Origin: Dichotomocladium elegans
Taxonomy: Eukaryota > Mucoromycota > Mucoromycetes > Mucorales > Lichtheimiaceae
Direction: 5' to 3'
Assembly: GCA_025716815.1 (NCBI GenBank)
Contig: JAIXMN010000029.1
Coordinates: 310,001-374,000 of the forward strand
DNA: 64,000 nt
In this document: positions 22,620-33,784 of the stretch, one piece after another
How the letters are laid out: each line of letters begins with the position of its first letter
Numbering within the stretch: position 1 is the first letter of the stretch
Notes under the pieces: generated by a model
The model's input: only the letters and a program-made list of their open reading frames with translations
Database searches by the model: none
Told to the model about the DNA's origin: nothing
Made by a program: the position numbers and the translations under genes

Positions 22620-24216
22620 TCAGACTTCCGATCTCAGATGACCCTGCAAGGTACCATTGTTCACCGCAGGTTGCAGCCCCAATATGTTTGCTAATAAGCC
22701 ATACACCTCAACATTGATAAATGGCTCGAGGAGCGTGTTTGGTTCGTAACGGTTGGTGAAATGCGGTCCCTGAGCCACAAAAATAGCACGCGACTGAGGA
22801 TCCAGATTATCATAACCATGAACACCCCTTGGATTCAAAGGGACGCTGGGGTCGGCAGGCACTTCGTTTCGTGTGAGCATCATCCAGCCCGCTTGCGGGA
22901 CCACCAGCAGAGGAGGGATGCGCGGATTGTGACTAAAGTGATATCGGGACGGAATGGACTCACGCTTATAAACTTCAAATTGGGGATGCTTAAGCTGGAG
23001 TCGCTTGAACGCTTCGTACAGCGTATCGGTGTCTTCGTCCTTGTAGGGCCGGATGGCCAGAAGAGGATATGCCTCAATGGAAGAGATCATCCCCAGCTCT
23101 TCGGCCGTCAGCTCATCGTCGTAAAAGATAAGCTGTGATCTATCTGTGGCGGACATGCCGTGGTCGCTCACCACCACAACGTTGACAATATCCTGCAAAT
23201 GCCGCGCTTCAAGACCTCCAAGCAACCGTCCTATACTCGCGTCGGCTGACTTCAAAGCACGCATTGTCTGTATGTATAATAAGTCACAGCACTTCCAGGC
23301 TACTCACCGCTCTGTTCCTCTTTGTCTCAATACCTCTTTTGCATAAGGACCATACTTGTGGCCGGCCTGATCGACCTGGGGAATGTACATGCCGATAAAA
23401 TCAGGACGCTCGTCGGCTGGCAAATCCAACCAGTCTAGCACAAGGTCGACCTTCTCATCGGGCGTCATCAAGTCGTCAAAATCGACGGAAATAGTAGGCT
23501 TCGCATCGTTGTCGAATACGGTGCTGCACCCCGGCCACATAATTACTGCTGACCGCTTATTCTGTCGCACAGCAGTATTCCATATCTTTGTAGCACATCT
23601 GTCTATCAACACTCCATGGAAATAGAGCAGCCTCACCGCCTGAACAAACGTACCGGTTCACCGCCCCACCACTTCTTATTCCAGCTGGCTTCTGGGTGAT
23701 GATAGTCGAATGAATCATTCAGAACAGGGTCATAAAAGTAATTGCCAACAATGCCGTGAGATTCGGGGTATAGGCCAGTGACAAGAGTCCAGTGGTTAGG
23801 AAACGTGATGGGCTATCGGAAACAAGAAATAGAGACAGAAAAAAAAAATCATCATGAGCAACTTCACTGCATATTGGGTTGCAGCAAAACGTTACTGGAA
23901 AGGACGGCGTCATCCACTCGGCTCGAACACCTCTCTCGGCTAAATCCAAGAAAGTCCCGTTATGAGAAAAAAAACCATCGTGACAGGTCTACGCGGGGCA
24001 TTCGCGCTCCTTACCCATTGAATTCATATGCGGTGTCACGGAAATATCCAAGTCGTGGTTGACCGTACCATCGAGTGATATTAAAATCACGGTCGGACGG
24101 AAGTCGTGTGTTCCATTATTGAAAACGGGGTCTAACGCTCTGTTGTCGCTAGGCCACAGAGAGAGAGCATAGCTCAAGCCGCCAAGTCCAAATAACATTA
24201 GGATCGACACCACCAT
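22620..24216 (-). CDS. Type II membrane nucleotide pyrophosphatase/phosphodiesterase (NPP/alkaline phosphatase fold)
   Basis: Five exons join in phase to 434 residues: 24216-24015, 23939-23896, 23812-23654, 23585-23334, 23267-22620. A signal anchor ([18 protein letters not shown]) is followed by [10 protein letters not shown] (first metal ligand), [15 protein letters not shown], then [19 protein letters not shown] carrying the nucleophilic Thr. The other metal sites are seen in [23 protein letters not shown] and GVHGYDN. These are the full zinc ligand and nucleophile set of the NPP family, which hydrolyses nucleotide and phosphodiester bonds in the vacuole or cell surface. The frame stays open upstream of the chosen ATG (YISTKKII) to a possible acceptor, so a further 5' cytosolic exon is likely. 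Confidence 0.88.
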
Positions 24217-24928
24217 GATAATTTTTTTGGTGCTAATGTACTGTCGCTAAAATGGAAACGGAAAACAAAAAGAACAAGCGATTGCATTAAGACTGTGGCC
24301 TCCAGGACAGATGCATATGGAAAGAATGAATAGCGAATGGGAGGTTGAGGGTGGTGGGGGGGGTTGAGAAGCACGCTGAGAGAGAGAGAGAGAGAAAGCT
24401 TTGTGGGTAAGGCGAGGAAAGGGGCTATTCAGGTCTAAACTCCTGCATAATAACATACATGAAAACTTTCGTCTAGAATAGGCAGCGCAGAATTGCCATG
24501 ATCGTTTGAAGAATGGCTGGATGGTTGAATGGCACCATAGTCAGAGGTCGAACTGCCCGCGATTTTCTTGTTTGGAAAGGACATGAGACGCAAAGCATGA
24601 GCTGACCGCTGAAAGTTGCGAAGGCAAAAGCGCCCACGGAAAGGATTATTGAGTTACTTAGTCGACACTCTGATTGGGCGATAAAGGGGTGGGAAAGGGA
24701 TTCTTCCCTAGATGCGCAAGATTGGCTACCTAAGGCATAAAATAAAATACTGCCTTTCGCAGGATTGCTCGAGTGAAACAAGTTGTGTTATTATTACTGT
24801 TACTAATTTACTATTATTATTATTGGTATTGTTACTATTCGTCATGTCTTCATTCGGCGAGGCTCGCAGCGGAAGGATTGTTCACCATTTTGTAGCCCAA
24901 TTGCATGGTATCGATATGCCTCGTAAAG
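24217..24928. other. Intergenic, no gene seen
   Basis: Between two minus-strand genes. It has a GA microsatellite near 24379-24396 and may hold an unrecognised first exon of the NPP gene. Confidence 0.4.
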
Positions 24929-26706
24929 CTAGATAAGGACAGCGTGAGTTAAATTTGGACGGGTGGCAACAGGGGGGTTAATGATGTCTACCAGGTCTCG
25001 GATACCGTCAAGTTCCATGACGAACGGGTCTTTTTCAACTACGTTGGCTATAAATTTTGCATCCATGAGCGGAAAGCGGATATACTGCAAGATGTCGACT
25101 AGCTCAGCGCGCCGCTCGCTGGCCATCATCTTCTCTTCGTCAGACAGTAACAATGGGGGCTCGCTGTTCGCCTTATTATCAGTCATCTCGGTGTGCCCTT
25201 CATGGGGAACACGTTCTGACTTCACCATGGTCACCATGTCTCTTTTGCTTGCGGAGTTGTCATCCAATATAGTATCGCAGTCATCGTTAATGCAAATGCT
25301 GCCGACTACCCTCCTGTCGGATGCCGCAGTTGGGTTTAAGTGCTGATCAGGTTCCGTCTCCGCTGCTGTCGGGTCATACCGAGGATGTCTGTCCGGTATG
25401 TACTTTGCCCAGGCAATCACGTCTTCGTACAGCTCTTCTTCTTTGGGAAGAAAGCCTTCGGATATAGCAAGGGTCATCTTGACCACGTTAGGCTTAGCAT
25501 GTAACCATTGGGGAGTTTTTAAAAGGAGATAGAGCGCATGGCTCACGAACCGTTCACATGCATTCAGGGTTAATGGACAATCGTACGTGTCTGGCATCGA
25601 TTTCATACGTAATCCATCCATTTTGAGGAAAAGCCAGAAATAGCGTGCGCTTGATTTATCTGCTGGGCTTACCTGCAAGATCCCATATTCTCCAGACATT
25701 GAATTCCGTCAGCTCTTGGCGGAGAAACCTGAATGCCTCCTCGCGCAGGGAGCCAAGCTCCAGTCGATCTGCCGCCTTGAGTAACTGCTCTGCTACTGTT
25801 ATGGATGGAATATCAGCATCAAAGGTATAGCAATAACGAAGGATGCGCTCGAAGATGTCGGGCCTGATCCCTTCGATCGTTATCTTCTCCTCGTAAGTCT
25901 CACGCAGACCGCTAGTAAACATGCATTTGAAGTATGAAGACATGGACGAAAGCACCATCTTGTGGCCATAGAATAGTCGCCGGTCTTCGCCCGCCGGTGT
26001 GATATCGCGTACGATAAACTGGATATCGGAAAGCTCAGGAGAATTAAAGTAACTTGCAAAAGGCGAGACACGAGGCCCTATCACGGCCATGCCGGGATCT
26101 ACTTCGGATTTGGTGATGGAAATGATGACCGATACAGAGACATGATCCTGGTTTAAAAATGGACTGAGGCTTGCGAGATTTGCGAGCTTCTCTGTTTGTT
26201 GTTTATCCAATGTTAGTTTAATAGAGTACACTACGGAAAAGGTTGGCGTCTCGAATGATATATTACCAACTCCCCATCTTTTTTTCTCTAGAGGGTAATG
26301 TCTTCATGTAAATAAACACAAGATCCGAAGTCCCTACCTAGCTACATTCGCCCCCCGCCTTACTCTCTGTGAACCATACAGGATCGAGTTCTAAGCCAAG
26401 TCGAAATCAATCGAGTGCCACAAATAACCTTGTATGCTTGCTTGCCCACTCACTTCTTGCAACTCCGAAATCGTAAGTGTTGTAATTGCTCGGGTTTGTG
26501 TTGTTCACCTTGAATGTAACTGCGACCCTTTTCCGAATACCCTTAAGAGACCCTGGGCCAGTGTCTTGGAGCTCAAGGAACAATGATAAAGTCTAAACGA
26601 GTGTTTGTCTGTTTCCTTCGATGTAGTGTGCCATGAAAACTCTATTTTTTTTTACCCCTCTGCTTCGATCCCGGCCGTCATCGTTTTCAAGCCGTCCCTT
26701 GAGTAA
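24929..26706 (-). CDS. MATH-BTB-BACK protein (5' end unresolved)
   Basis: Exons 26706-26656, 26592-26454, 26230-25673 and 25590-24929 join in phase. The first two give a MATH-domain core (GRLENDDGRDRSRG then TLSLFLELQD and AVTFKVNN). The third contains the BTB/POZ domain: PELSDIQFIVRD, FYGHKMVLSSMSSYFKCMF, ILRYCYTFDADIP. The last holds the BACK-like helical region (YDCPLTLNACERFV) and an acidic linker. MATH-BTB proteins are substrate adaptors for Cullin-3 ubiquitin ligases, MATH binding the substrate and BTB binding Cul3; that role is inferred from family. The N-terminal part of the MATH domain and the start codon were not found, so 26706 is the start of the first exon I can support, not of the gene. 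Confidence 0.8.
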
Positions 26707-27309
26707 CTACCATATAGTTCAGCACATCACAAAGTAGACACTTCATCAGATGATAATGCTTGATACTTTGATTAGCCTAGAAATGGGCATACATGCGCGT
26801 GTGCACGTGTGTATTTAGTTCCATGCAAGTAAAATCATGCATCGTTCCTCGGTTAAAAGAAAAAAGAGAGAGAACAGAGCAACAACATCAGGGCATAGAA
26901 CATACCACTTGTGGCCGTCGAGGTATACTGGCGGACTACAATGGTCTACTTGAGTCTCGAGTTTTGACCAGTTTGGTATCCGCCATTGGCAGGAGTAGGT
27001 CGCTTTAATACTACCGACTAAAGTTGCAACGATAGCTCAGCACAAGTCTTTCTTTTTTTTGCAATGACAATTCACAATGTCGATATACTCTCTGTCATTT
27101 GGTTATGAAATGCGGCTTGTGAGCTTCTCGGGTGGAGGAAAGAGGAGAAAGAAAGAGAAAGAAAGAGGGTGGCACAGGACCCATCCTGTTTTCGTCGTTG
27201 TGTGACTACAGCAGAACAAACCCCTTTGCTGACGTTTTGTTATACACCGTTTTCCGTGTCCTAGCAGCTCTGAAGCCGCAAAATCACAAAAATAGAAGTC
27301 GCGCTTTGT
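26707..27309. other. Unassigned sequence upstream of the MATH-BTB gene
   Basis: Probably holds the missing first exon(s) and promoter of the MATH-BTB gene. No exon could be placed with confidence. Confidence 0.35.
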
Positions 27310-27600
27310 CCAGGCATCTTTGCGCATGAGAACAAAGCAAATGTCGCATGAACGGCAGAAGGTCCCGCATAAAAAGAGCCTCCATCTCTAAATACATCGA
27401 GTCTCGAAGATGTCGATACGCTTATCTGCCATCCTATTCACCTGATCTCATTCCTATTGAACAGTTTTGGTCGGTTGTGAAGAACAAAGTAAAACGTAAT
27501 AGATCCTTGGAGAGCAAGACATTGATGACCCGAATCAGTGATGCATCGAATAGCTTAAAGTTGGAACTATGAACCGACTTGTGATAATATACAGAGACCA
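27310..27600 (+). mobile_element. Tc1/mariner fragment, copy 3 (transposase C-terminus)
   Basis: The segment near 27323-27348 (gcgcatgagaacaaagcaaa then tgtcgcatg) matches the 5' region of copy 2 next to 37.78 kb. The sequence then jumps to the transposase C-terminus: 27378-27572 encodes YIESRRCRYAYLPSYSPD, IPIEQFWSVVKNKVKRN and a short basic tail ending at TGA-free TGA-proximal stop at 27572. The central transposase, including both catalytic Asp residues, is missing. This copy alone keeps the Trp after EQF and the natural C-terminus. Orientation is opposite to copies 1 and 2. Confidence 0.7.
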
Positions 27601-29077
27601 TCACGGCATAGATATGGATATGGATATGTTGAGAGAGGAAAAAGAGTGGATATGAGAAGATGTTGGATCCCGGATTTCTTTGAATAGGGTGAACGGATTG
27701 GTGAGATGTAAAGAGCACTACTCCTATATACAATGATGGAGAGTTAGATCGGACCTCAGATAAAAACAAAGAACGAGACTCTATAACTATGACGCATGAT
27801 AGGTCACTTGTTTGATAGCATAGGACAGCTCATCAGCGAAACAGATGGCAAAAAACTTGGTCATGTTTGAGTTCTTTGTAGCTTGCTTATCATTGATAAA
27901 TAATGTACAATTACACGCATGTTCAGCGATATGAGACAACGAATTTGATGCAGAGTGGTTTTAATACACAGCTGGTGGCGCACAACAACACAGACTCTCT
28001 TGCTGTCTCGTAATCAAACAATGTCACTCCGTCTGTCCTATTACCCCTGATGCAATGGTTGGCAGCTAAGTCATCGCCTGTGTGTACCTTGGTCGTCATG
28101 ATGGTAATATGAAAAAAATCAAAGGACGCGTTTAAACTTGTCTGCGACAAAACGGTGAGCTGATAAACAAGAAGAGGATATCATATGAATATGTCACGGT
28201 ACTCGTTTCATCATTGTCCATCACATGGATGACTGATTTCTCGTAAATAATAAAGATTATGAGCGAACTATTTCCTCTTTATCAAATCCATCCGTGGCCT
28301 CGCTTCCATGGGTTATCCGATATGGATTTTATATCGACTTGCTTGTTAGTATTCGAATCCAACACTTTCTGTCCTTTGTAAATTGACCAATCATAGTCAT
28401 GCTTCATGAGCCATGGAAGAGAGGTCAGAACGGAATGGCACCATCCGGTGAGGCCGTGATTTGGTTGCCATCGGGAAGAGCATTCTCCTCTTTATTTAGG
28501 GGGTCTTGCGTTGCCTGTCCTTGCTCCTGGCGCTGCTTCTGGCACACCGCCAATCAGCCGGCATGGTTACCACCATGTGGAAACCTGGATACGCCTGATG
28601 TGAGCCGGGTAGGTAAGTCAAAGTGTAGAGGAGACGTTTTATGTTGACTAACGAAATCGTTTTACCTGATGATACGACAATTTCATAATCTTTGCGACAC
28701 TATTTTATCTTGTATTCGAAATTTATTTTGGAGAATAAAGTACTATACGTATTGCACACATCTGTGACCAATTGAAATCAGTAAAAGCATAAACCATTCT
28801 CGGTCCAGAATGAAGAGCATCACTAGCAGACTATGTATCTTGTACACTTCAGTCCATTGTCAGTGCTGTCTCATCCCGTTTATGGAAATCGGCAGCAAAT
28901 CGCATGTCATTGACATAAGGTTTGGCCGGCATACTGTACCTTAATCTCGGGTACAACACATCGGGTTTAAAAACGTACTACCCTATTTAATTTTCGTGCT
29001 GGATGTCATCCGAAAATGTTAATAATAACGGGAAAATAAGCGGGATTGAACATTGTATAAACAGCGACCTTTTTGTG
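27601..29077. other. Intergenic, no gene seen
   Basis: About 1.5 kb at the 3' side of the ABC transporter gene. A GC-richer patch at 28420-28620 has an 82-codon open frame without recognisable motifs; I do not call it. Confidence 0.4.
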
Positions 29078-32000
29078 CTATCGACGTTCTTTTACAAAGT
29101 ACTTTAGAAAAACAAAGGCGACAATAAAGGTAATACAAATAAATAAGCAAAGTCGCACCACGTCAATCCAGAAGGCCTGACCATTGAATCCAAATCGGGC
29201 CAAGATAATCGGACCCGGGATCTGGATGTCGGCAATGGACTTATCGCGCAGCGTGATGTCCTTTAACTCGTTTACAATAAGCGCTTCATAGCCATAATTG
29301 AAGAAGCTCAAATATTTGAGCCAGCTATCGCAATTACACTCGTTTAGCACCAGGTACCTCGCACTAGCATAATATCTGATCCTTACTTTAAAAACCATGG
29401 TATATGATCTGTGAGCATTTGTTAGCGGGGCCAAAACCAAAGAGAAACAACTCAGAAAAGAAAAAAAACGTATGATCATTTAGACACAAACCTTTGTTGA
29501 GCAAAAAGCCGCCAAAAAGCATGGAAAACAGCATAACCAAACTCGTGAGCAAATTCGCAACGGCTACACTTTTCAACGCTGTTGCGAAACATAAGCACAA
29601 CCCCGCTGCTGCAAGGTTAAACAAGACCAGGACGAGCAAAAAACGTCCAAAGACCGCAAGGGCCGGGTTAAGGCCAATCATATAATAGCTGACGGCACCC
29701 ATCGCTAGGGGAGGCAGCACACGCAGGGGGACCACATCGAAAAGCACCTTGGCACAAAAATAGCTTGCAGGGTTATAGTATCCATTCTCGCGCTCTCGCA
29801 TAAAGAGCACACGTTCGCGACTAAACATGTCCAGGGCACTGGTAGACGCAAAACCAAGAAGGGCGCACATGAAAAAAAGAACACCAAGACGGTTCTGCAC
29901 GCCGGAAAGATCCACGTCGACTTGCCAAAACAAACTACCCAGAAGGACTCCGAGCACAATTGAGCACACAAAGTGGGCAAAGAACAAGAAGGGATTACGA
30001 TACATGTTGATAAAAGTACGCGACGATAAAAGAGACTATCCGAGATGGTAATTTAATATTGGATGCATTACAAAACCGAAAACGCTCTGCTTATTTACCA
30101 GTTCATGCAAGAATCGCACCATAGAAAGAGGAGAGTAGCTGGCTATTTGCGAATCTACCAAGACGGTATACTGAACATTACCAGATGATATTTGCCGAAT
30201 ACGAGCCTGGACGATATTGGCGTATGCTGATGTCTTGAAAGATTGGATGAGATGATAAGAGTGATTCGATTCTCTAAGTTGTGTAAACTCGGATGCATCA
30301 TTACGCTCGCTGCTATTCATCTCTCGCACAGCGTCCGATATAAACTGTCTTGATTCATCAATTGACGGCCGTAATTCATCGAGCAACTGCGTACTCGCGA
30401 TGGATGATGCCCTACTAGGGGGAGACGGATCGTCTTCAATATTTTCTGCATCAGCATCATCAGGTCGTTTCATAGTTAAATCAACTAGATAATATGAGGT
30501 AGATGAATCACACAAACTATAGCGAAAATGGATATGCGCTTCTCAACTTACTGAGATAGTCTGCCACATTATAGTCTTTGGGCACTGGGAAGCCAATGTC
30601 TCGGAAATACTGTGATGTTTGATTCGCGGGCCCAAAATACACCTTGTATCCACCTTTATTACTACAACTCCATTCTTCTCTGCCCACTTCTTCCATATGC
30701 TCACCGTATTACCACCTGAAAGAAGCAGGAGCGAGTCAAACATTTTAAAGATATTAGAACGGGGCTAAGCGATCAATTAGCAAGATGCATTCAAAGCTGC
30801 GGTCTTAAGGTCACATGCCTGATGGATCGTCACAACGACTGTTCGTAAGCCTTGTTTTGTAAGTTTGCGCAGACACTCCATGACGACACCAGCATTGTAG
30901 GCATCTAACCCACTAGTTGGCTCATCCAAAAATAAGAGACTAGGGCTTGTCACCAGCTCTTTGCCAATGCTCACACGCCGTTTCTCGCCGCCACTAATAC
31001 CACGCTGTCCAGGTGACCCAATCATGGAATCAGCAATGGCCTCGAGACCGAGCTCTTGGATGACATCCTCAACGCGTTTCTGCTTTTGGCGGATCGACAT
31101 ATTGCGTGGTAACCGGAGCATGGCAGAGTACATGAGTGTTTCGCGTACAGTGAGGGTGCCCATCAACGTATCATCCTGATCAACGAAACCCGAGATCTGC
31201 TTGAATTGTTGTCGGTTGGGAACCATGCCATTGATTAATATGTTGCCGCTGGCAATTCCACGTTTATGTTTCCGTGATAGTATATCGAGCAAGCTCGACT
31301 TGCCCGCTCCAGATGGACCCATGATGGCAAGCATCTGAGCAGGTTCAACGTAGCCATGCAGATCAGTTAAAATTCTCTTCCCACCTTAATACGCGACCAT
31401 GGGTGATTAAGGTACAGAAATTCTAGACATCAATTCTTTCCAAGGGGTGTATGTCTTACCGACAGTGTAATTGACGTCTTCAAATGTCAAGAGAATCTCT
31501 TTCCGTGCGCCACTCGATATCTCCTCCGCTATGGTTGTATCATCATCGCCCTCTTCTGTTAGCTGAATACGTGATCCATACGTCTGCTGCTGCCGCTTTG
31601 CGGTGATTCTTGTTGCGATATATATAGCGAGACAGGCAATCAGAATGACAGATAGGATGATCGATTCAGTGACTCGAGAAAATATACGATCCTGATTTAT
31701 CATCATATATAACGTAAGCAACTCAGGCCATATCGCTGGTCATCCATCCATAATGAAAATCTTACTATAGGCTTCACATCCAAAAAATCTTGTTCATTCG
31801 CGCATTCGCCGACATCGCAGCTCAACATGATGTTATCTGGAAACACTTTCACAAGGATCGAGTATTCTAATTGACAAGATAAAACCTCCCCATAAGCCTT
31901 TTTGCATAAGACGTCGGCCATTCAAGGCACAACCCGCAGCTCCTCCTCCCGCAATATACTTACCGTTATACCAGCAATCTCTTCCATCTTTACAAAACCA

Positions 32001-32992
32001 TTCTGATGGTCCCTTGACATTTGCCACAAGCTGTGACATATCTGGACGAACGGATTATGGATACGTTCGTATTCTCGTTAACTTGTTACATACCAACTTC
32101 TTTTCCGCACATGAATGCATCTTTCATGCACCCACATTTAGCCTTAGCACATTTTCCATGGACATCGAGGTCACCAGAGGCTAGAGATTCCATGAGTTTC
32201 GTTCCAGGATCACCCCAGCTCTTATCAGCACATGTATGTTTTTGATTGTTCCACAACATACTTGTTTGAGAGCACTCGGACAATGCACAATAAAACTGCT
32301 CTTCCAAATCTTTCCAAAATTGAAATATGCATTCATGCGTTTCCCAATCACATTGTAATGATACGTGTGTATTATCGATCCAAGGAATGTCTACGATAAG
32401 CAGGATATCATTTGAATGAGAGATACTCTTAACATCATCCAAAGCCTTTTCCCTGGATCAAACTTACTTGTGGTATCGCACCAAGCGTGCATGGATTTCA
32501 AGCCGATTGCACTTTTTATACATGTTGCATTGGTCCCCTTGGTAGATACGCAAGACTGATCATTTTGACAGACGTTGCAGTTGACACCACCCCATCTATT
32601 TACTATTAGGACCTGATTGTTTCCTTTCCTCGACTTTTTATTATTCTAAGGAACGGGAGAACGCGCGTTTTACCCATCATCACAAGCACACTGGTCCCCT
32701 TGACGTTTTGGCCGGTCGGGCGCATAAAGGGATCCACAGAGGGGCTCGGCGCAGTCTAGGCCGCCTTTATTAGGGGGGGAGAAAAAGCGAGCGTTAAGCG
32801 AAATATCCTTATTATTTCGAGCATAATGGGCGTTTGCTTACTCCATCCAGCAAGACAATGACATGCTCCGCTGAGGTCGCATGAGCCCCCGTTTGTGCAA
32901 GAGTCAGTTGGAAGCTGGCAATTAAAACATGGCGGGCATTCTTGATGCTCCTGCCGCCTATCGAGAAAATGGCGTCTGTGTGGTGTACTCAT
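29078..32992 (-). CDS. ADP1: ADP1-like ABC transporter of the ABCG/White family
   Basis: A many-exon gene. The N-terminal ectodomain is Cys-rich and EGF-like (CPPCFNCQLP, GSCDLSGACHCLAGW, LDCAEPLCGSLY, GGVNCNVCQNDQSC), then a lumenal region with more cysteines, one membrane helix (SVILIACLAIYIATRI) and a nucleotide-binding domain. That domain shows Walker A GPSGAGKSS (about 31322-31296), signature ISGGEKRRVS, Walker B LLFLDEPTSGLD and switch IHQ. The C-terminal ABC2 membrane domain occupies 30005-29078 (YRNPFLFFAHFVCSIVLG, FFNYGYEALIVNELKD). This order (EGF-rich ectodomain, one TM, NBD, TMD) is that of yeast ADP1, a half transporter of unknown substrate. Several introns are visible (for example after GDQCACDDG and after CDTT), but not every junction was resolved. 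The signal peptide probably lies in an unplaced upstream exon. Confidence 0.85.
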
Positions 32993-33531
32993 GGTCAGAC
33001 GCTGAAACTGTGAGAGAGGGGCACAAAAAACTGCATTCTCAATTAGAAGCACTGTTGTTGGCCAATGGAATTTAATGTTGCGTATCCGAAATTCACAGCG
33101 CAGTGTCGCCCCCTTCCCCTCTCTCTACAATATCCAGTTTTTACTATGGCCATGTAAAAACTTTTGTATGAGATTGCATTAAGAGCTGTTGTTGGCGAGA
33201 GTGAGCTTATGAATCACACCATTTTCCAAGACTAATACTTTATTCTCGATACCGAGTGGGAAGAGGAGTATCAGAAACGCGTATTCCTCGACTATTTTCC
33301 TCCTGCTGGAGCATGGTAGATTGCGCAAGACATGACATATAGTCAGCTGCTGCTGACGGTTCTTGGAACCGATCAGCACTCGTTTGTTGGACAGTATCTA
33401 TAGCCAGCATGCGGGATTGAAAGGGAAGTGAAAATATTGAAGATGAATGAAGACCAAATTGCCGGACATCTGCGATACTGTTCAACTAAATAGTCGCATG
33501 CAACTCTCAGAGTAGACAGACAGCGTCTTTT
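32993..33531. other. Intergenic between the ABC gene and the Fanzor transposon
   Basis: Probably carries the promoter and missing first exon of the ABC transporter. A short minus-strand open frame at 33240-33485 is not supported by any motif. Confidence 0.35.
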
Positions 33532-33784
33532 CAGTGTACGGAAATATTTAGTTATACTTTATTTTCAAAAATAAATTTCGCAAGTGGGGAAAAATTATGT
33601 CGCATGAAAATAAAATAAAATGGCGTATCAAGATGGAAAGGATTTCACATTGATTGGTTGAGAGATTTTAGTCACCAGAAAATATTATCCCTTCCCCAAC
33701 ACTTTAACTTACCCCGAAGGTATCCAGATGTGTGCCGGCGATAACCGACACGGAAAATCATCGCTGTTGGCGACCTCGTCCTGG
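33532..33784 (-). ncRNA. Candidate fRNA (omega-RNA-like) region at the Fanzor 3' end
   Basis: This lies between the Fanzor stop and the transposon end, where TnpB and Fanzor loci encode their guide-RNA scaffold. Two blocks can fold and are conserved in copy 1 at the same place and order. On the minus strand, 33722-33709 reads TACCTTCGGGGTAA, a short stem closed by a C(UUCG)G-type loop (copy 1: 12408-12395). 33575-33558 is TTTATTTT-TG-AAAATAAA, an 8-bp perfect hairpin near the end (copy 1 has one extra A). TGTCGCATG is also shared. Position and conservation are seen; transcription and function are inferred. Confidence 0.4.

Noticed and set aside
26820..27080. tRNA-like A-box (tagctcagc) near 27033
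   Set aside because: No matching B-box or cloverleaf follows within tRNA distance.
28399..28647. GC-richer 82-codon frame
   Set aside because: Random-looking composition and no motif; the region is probably non-coding.
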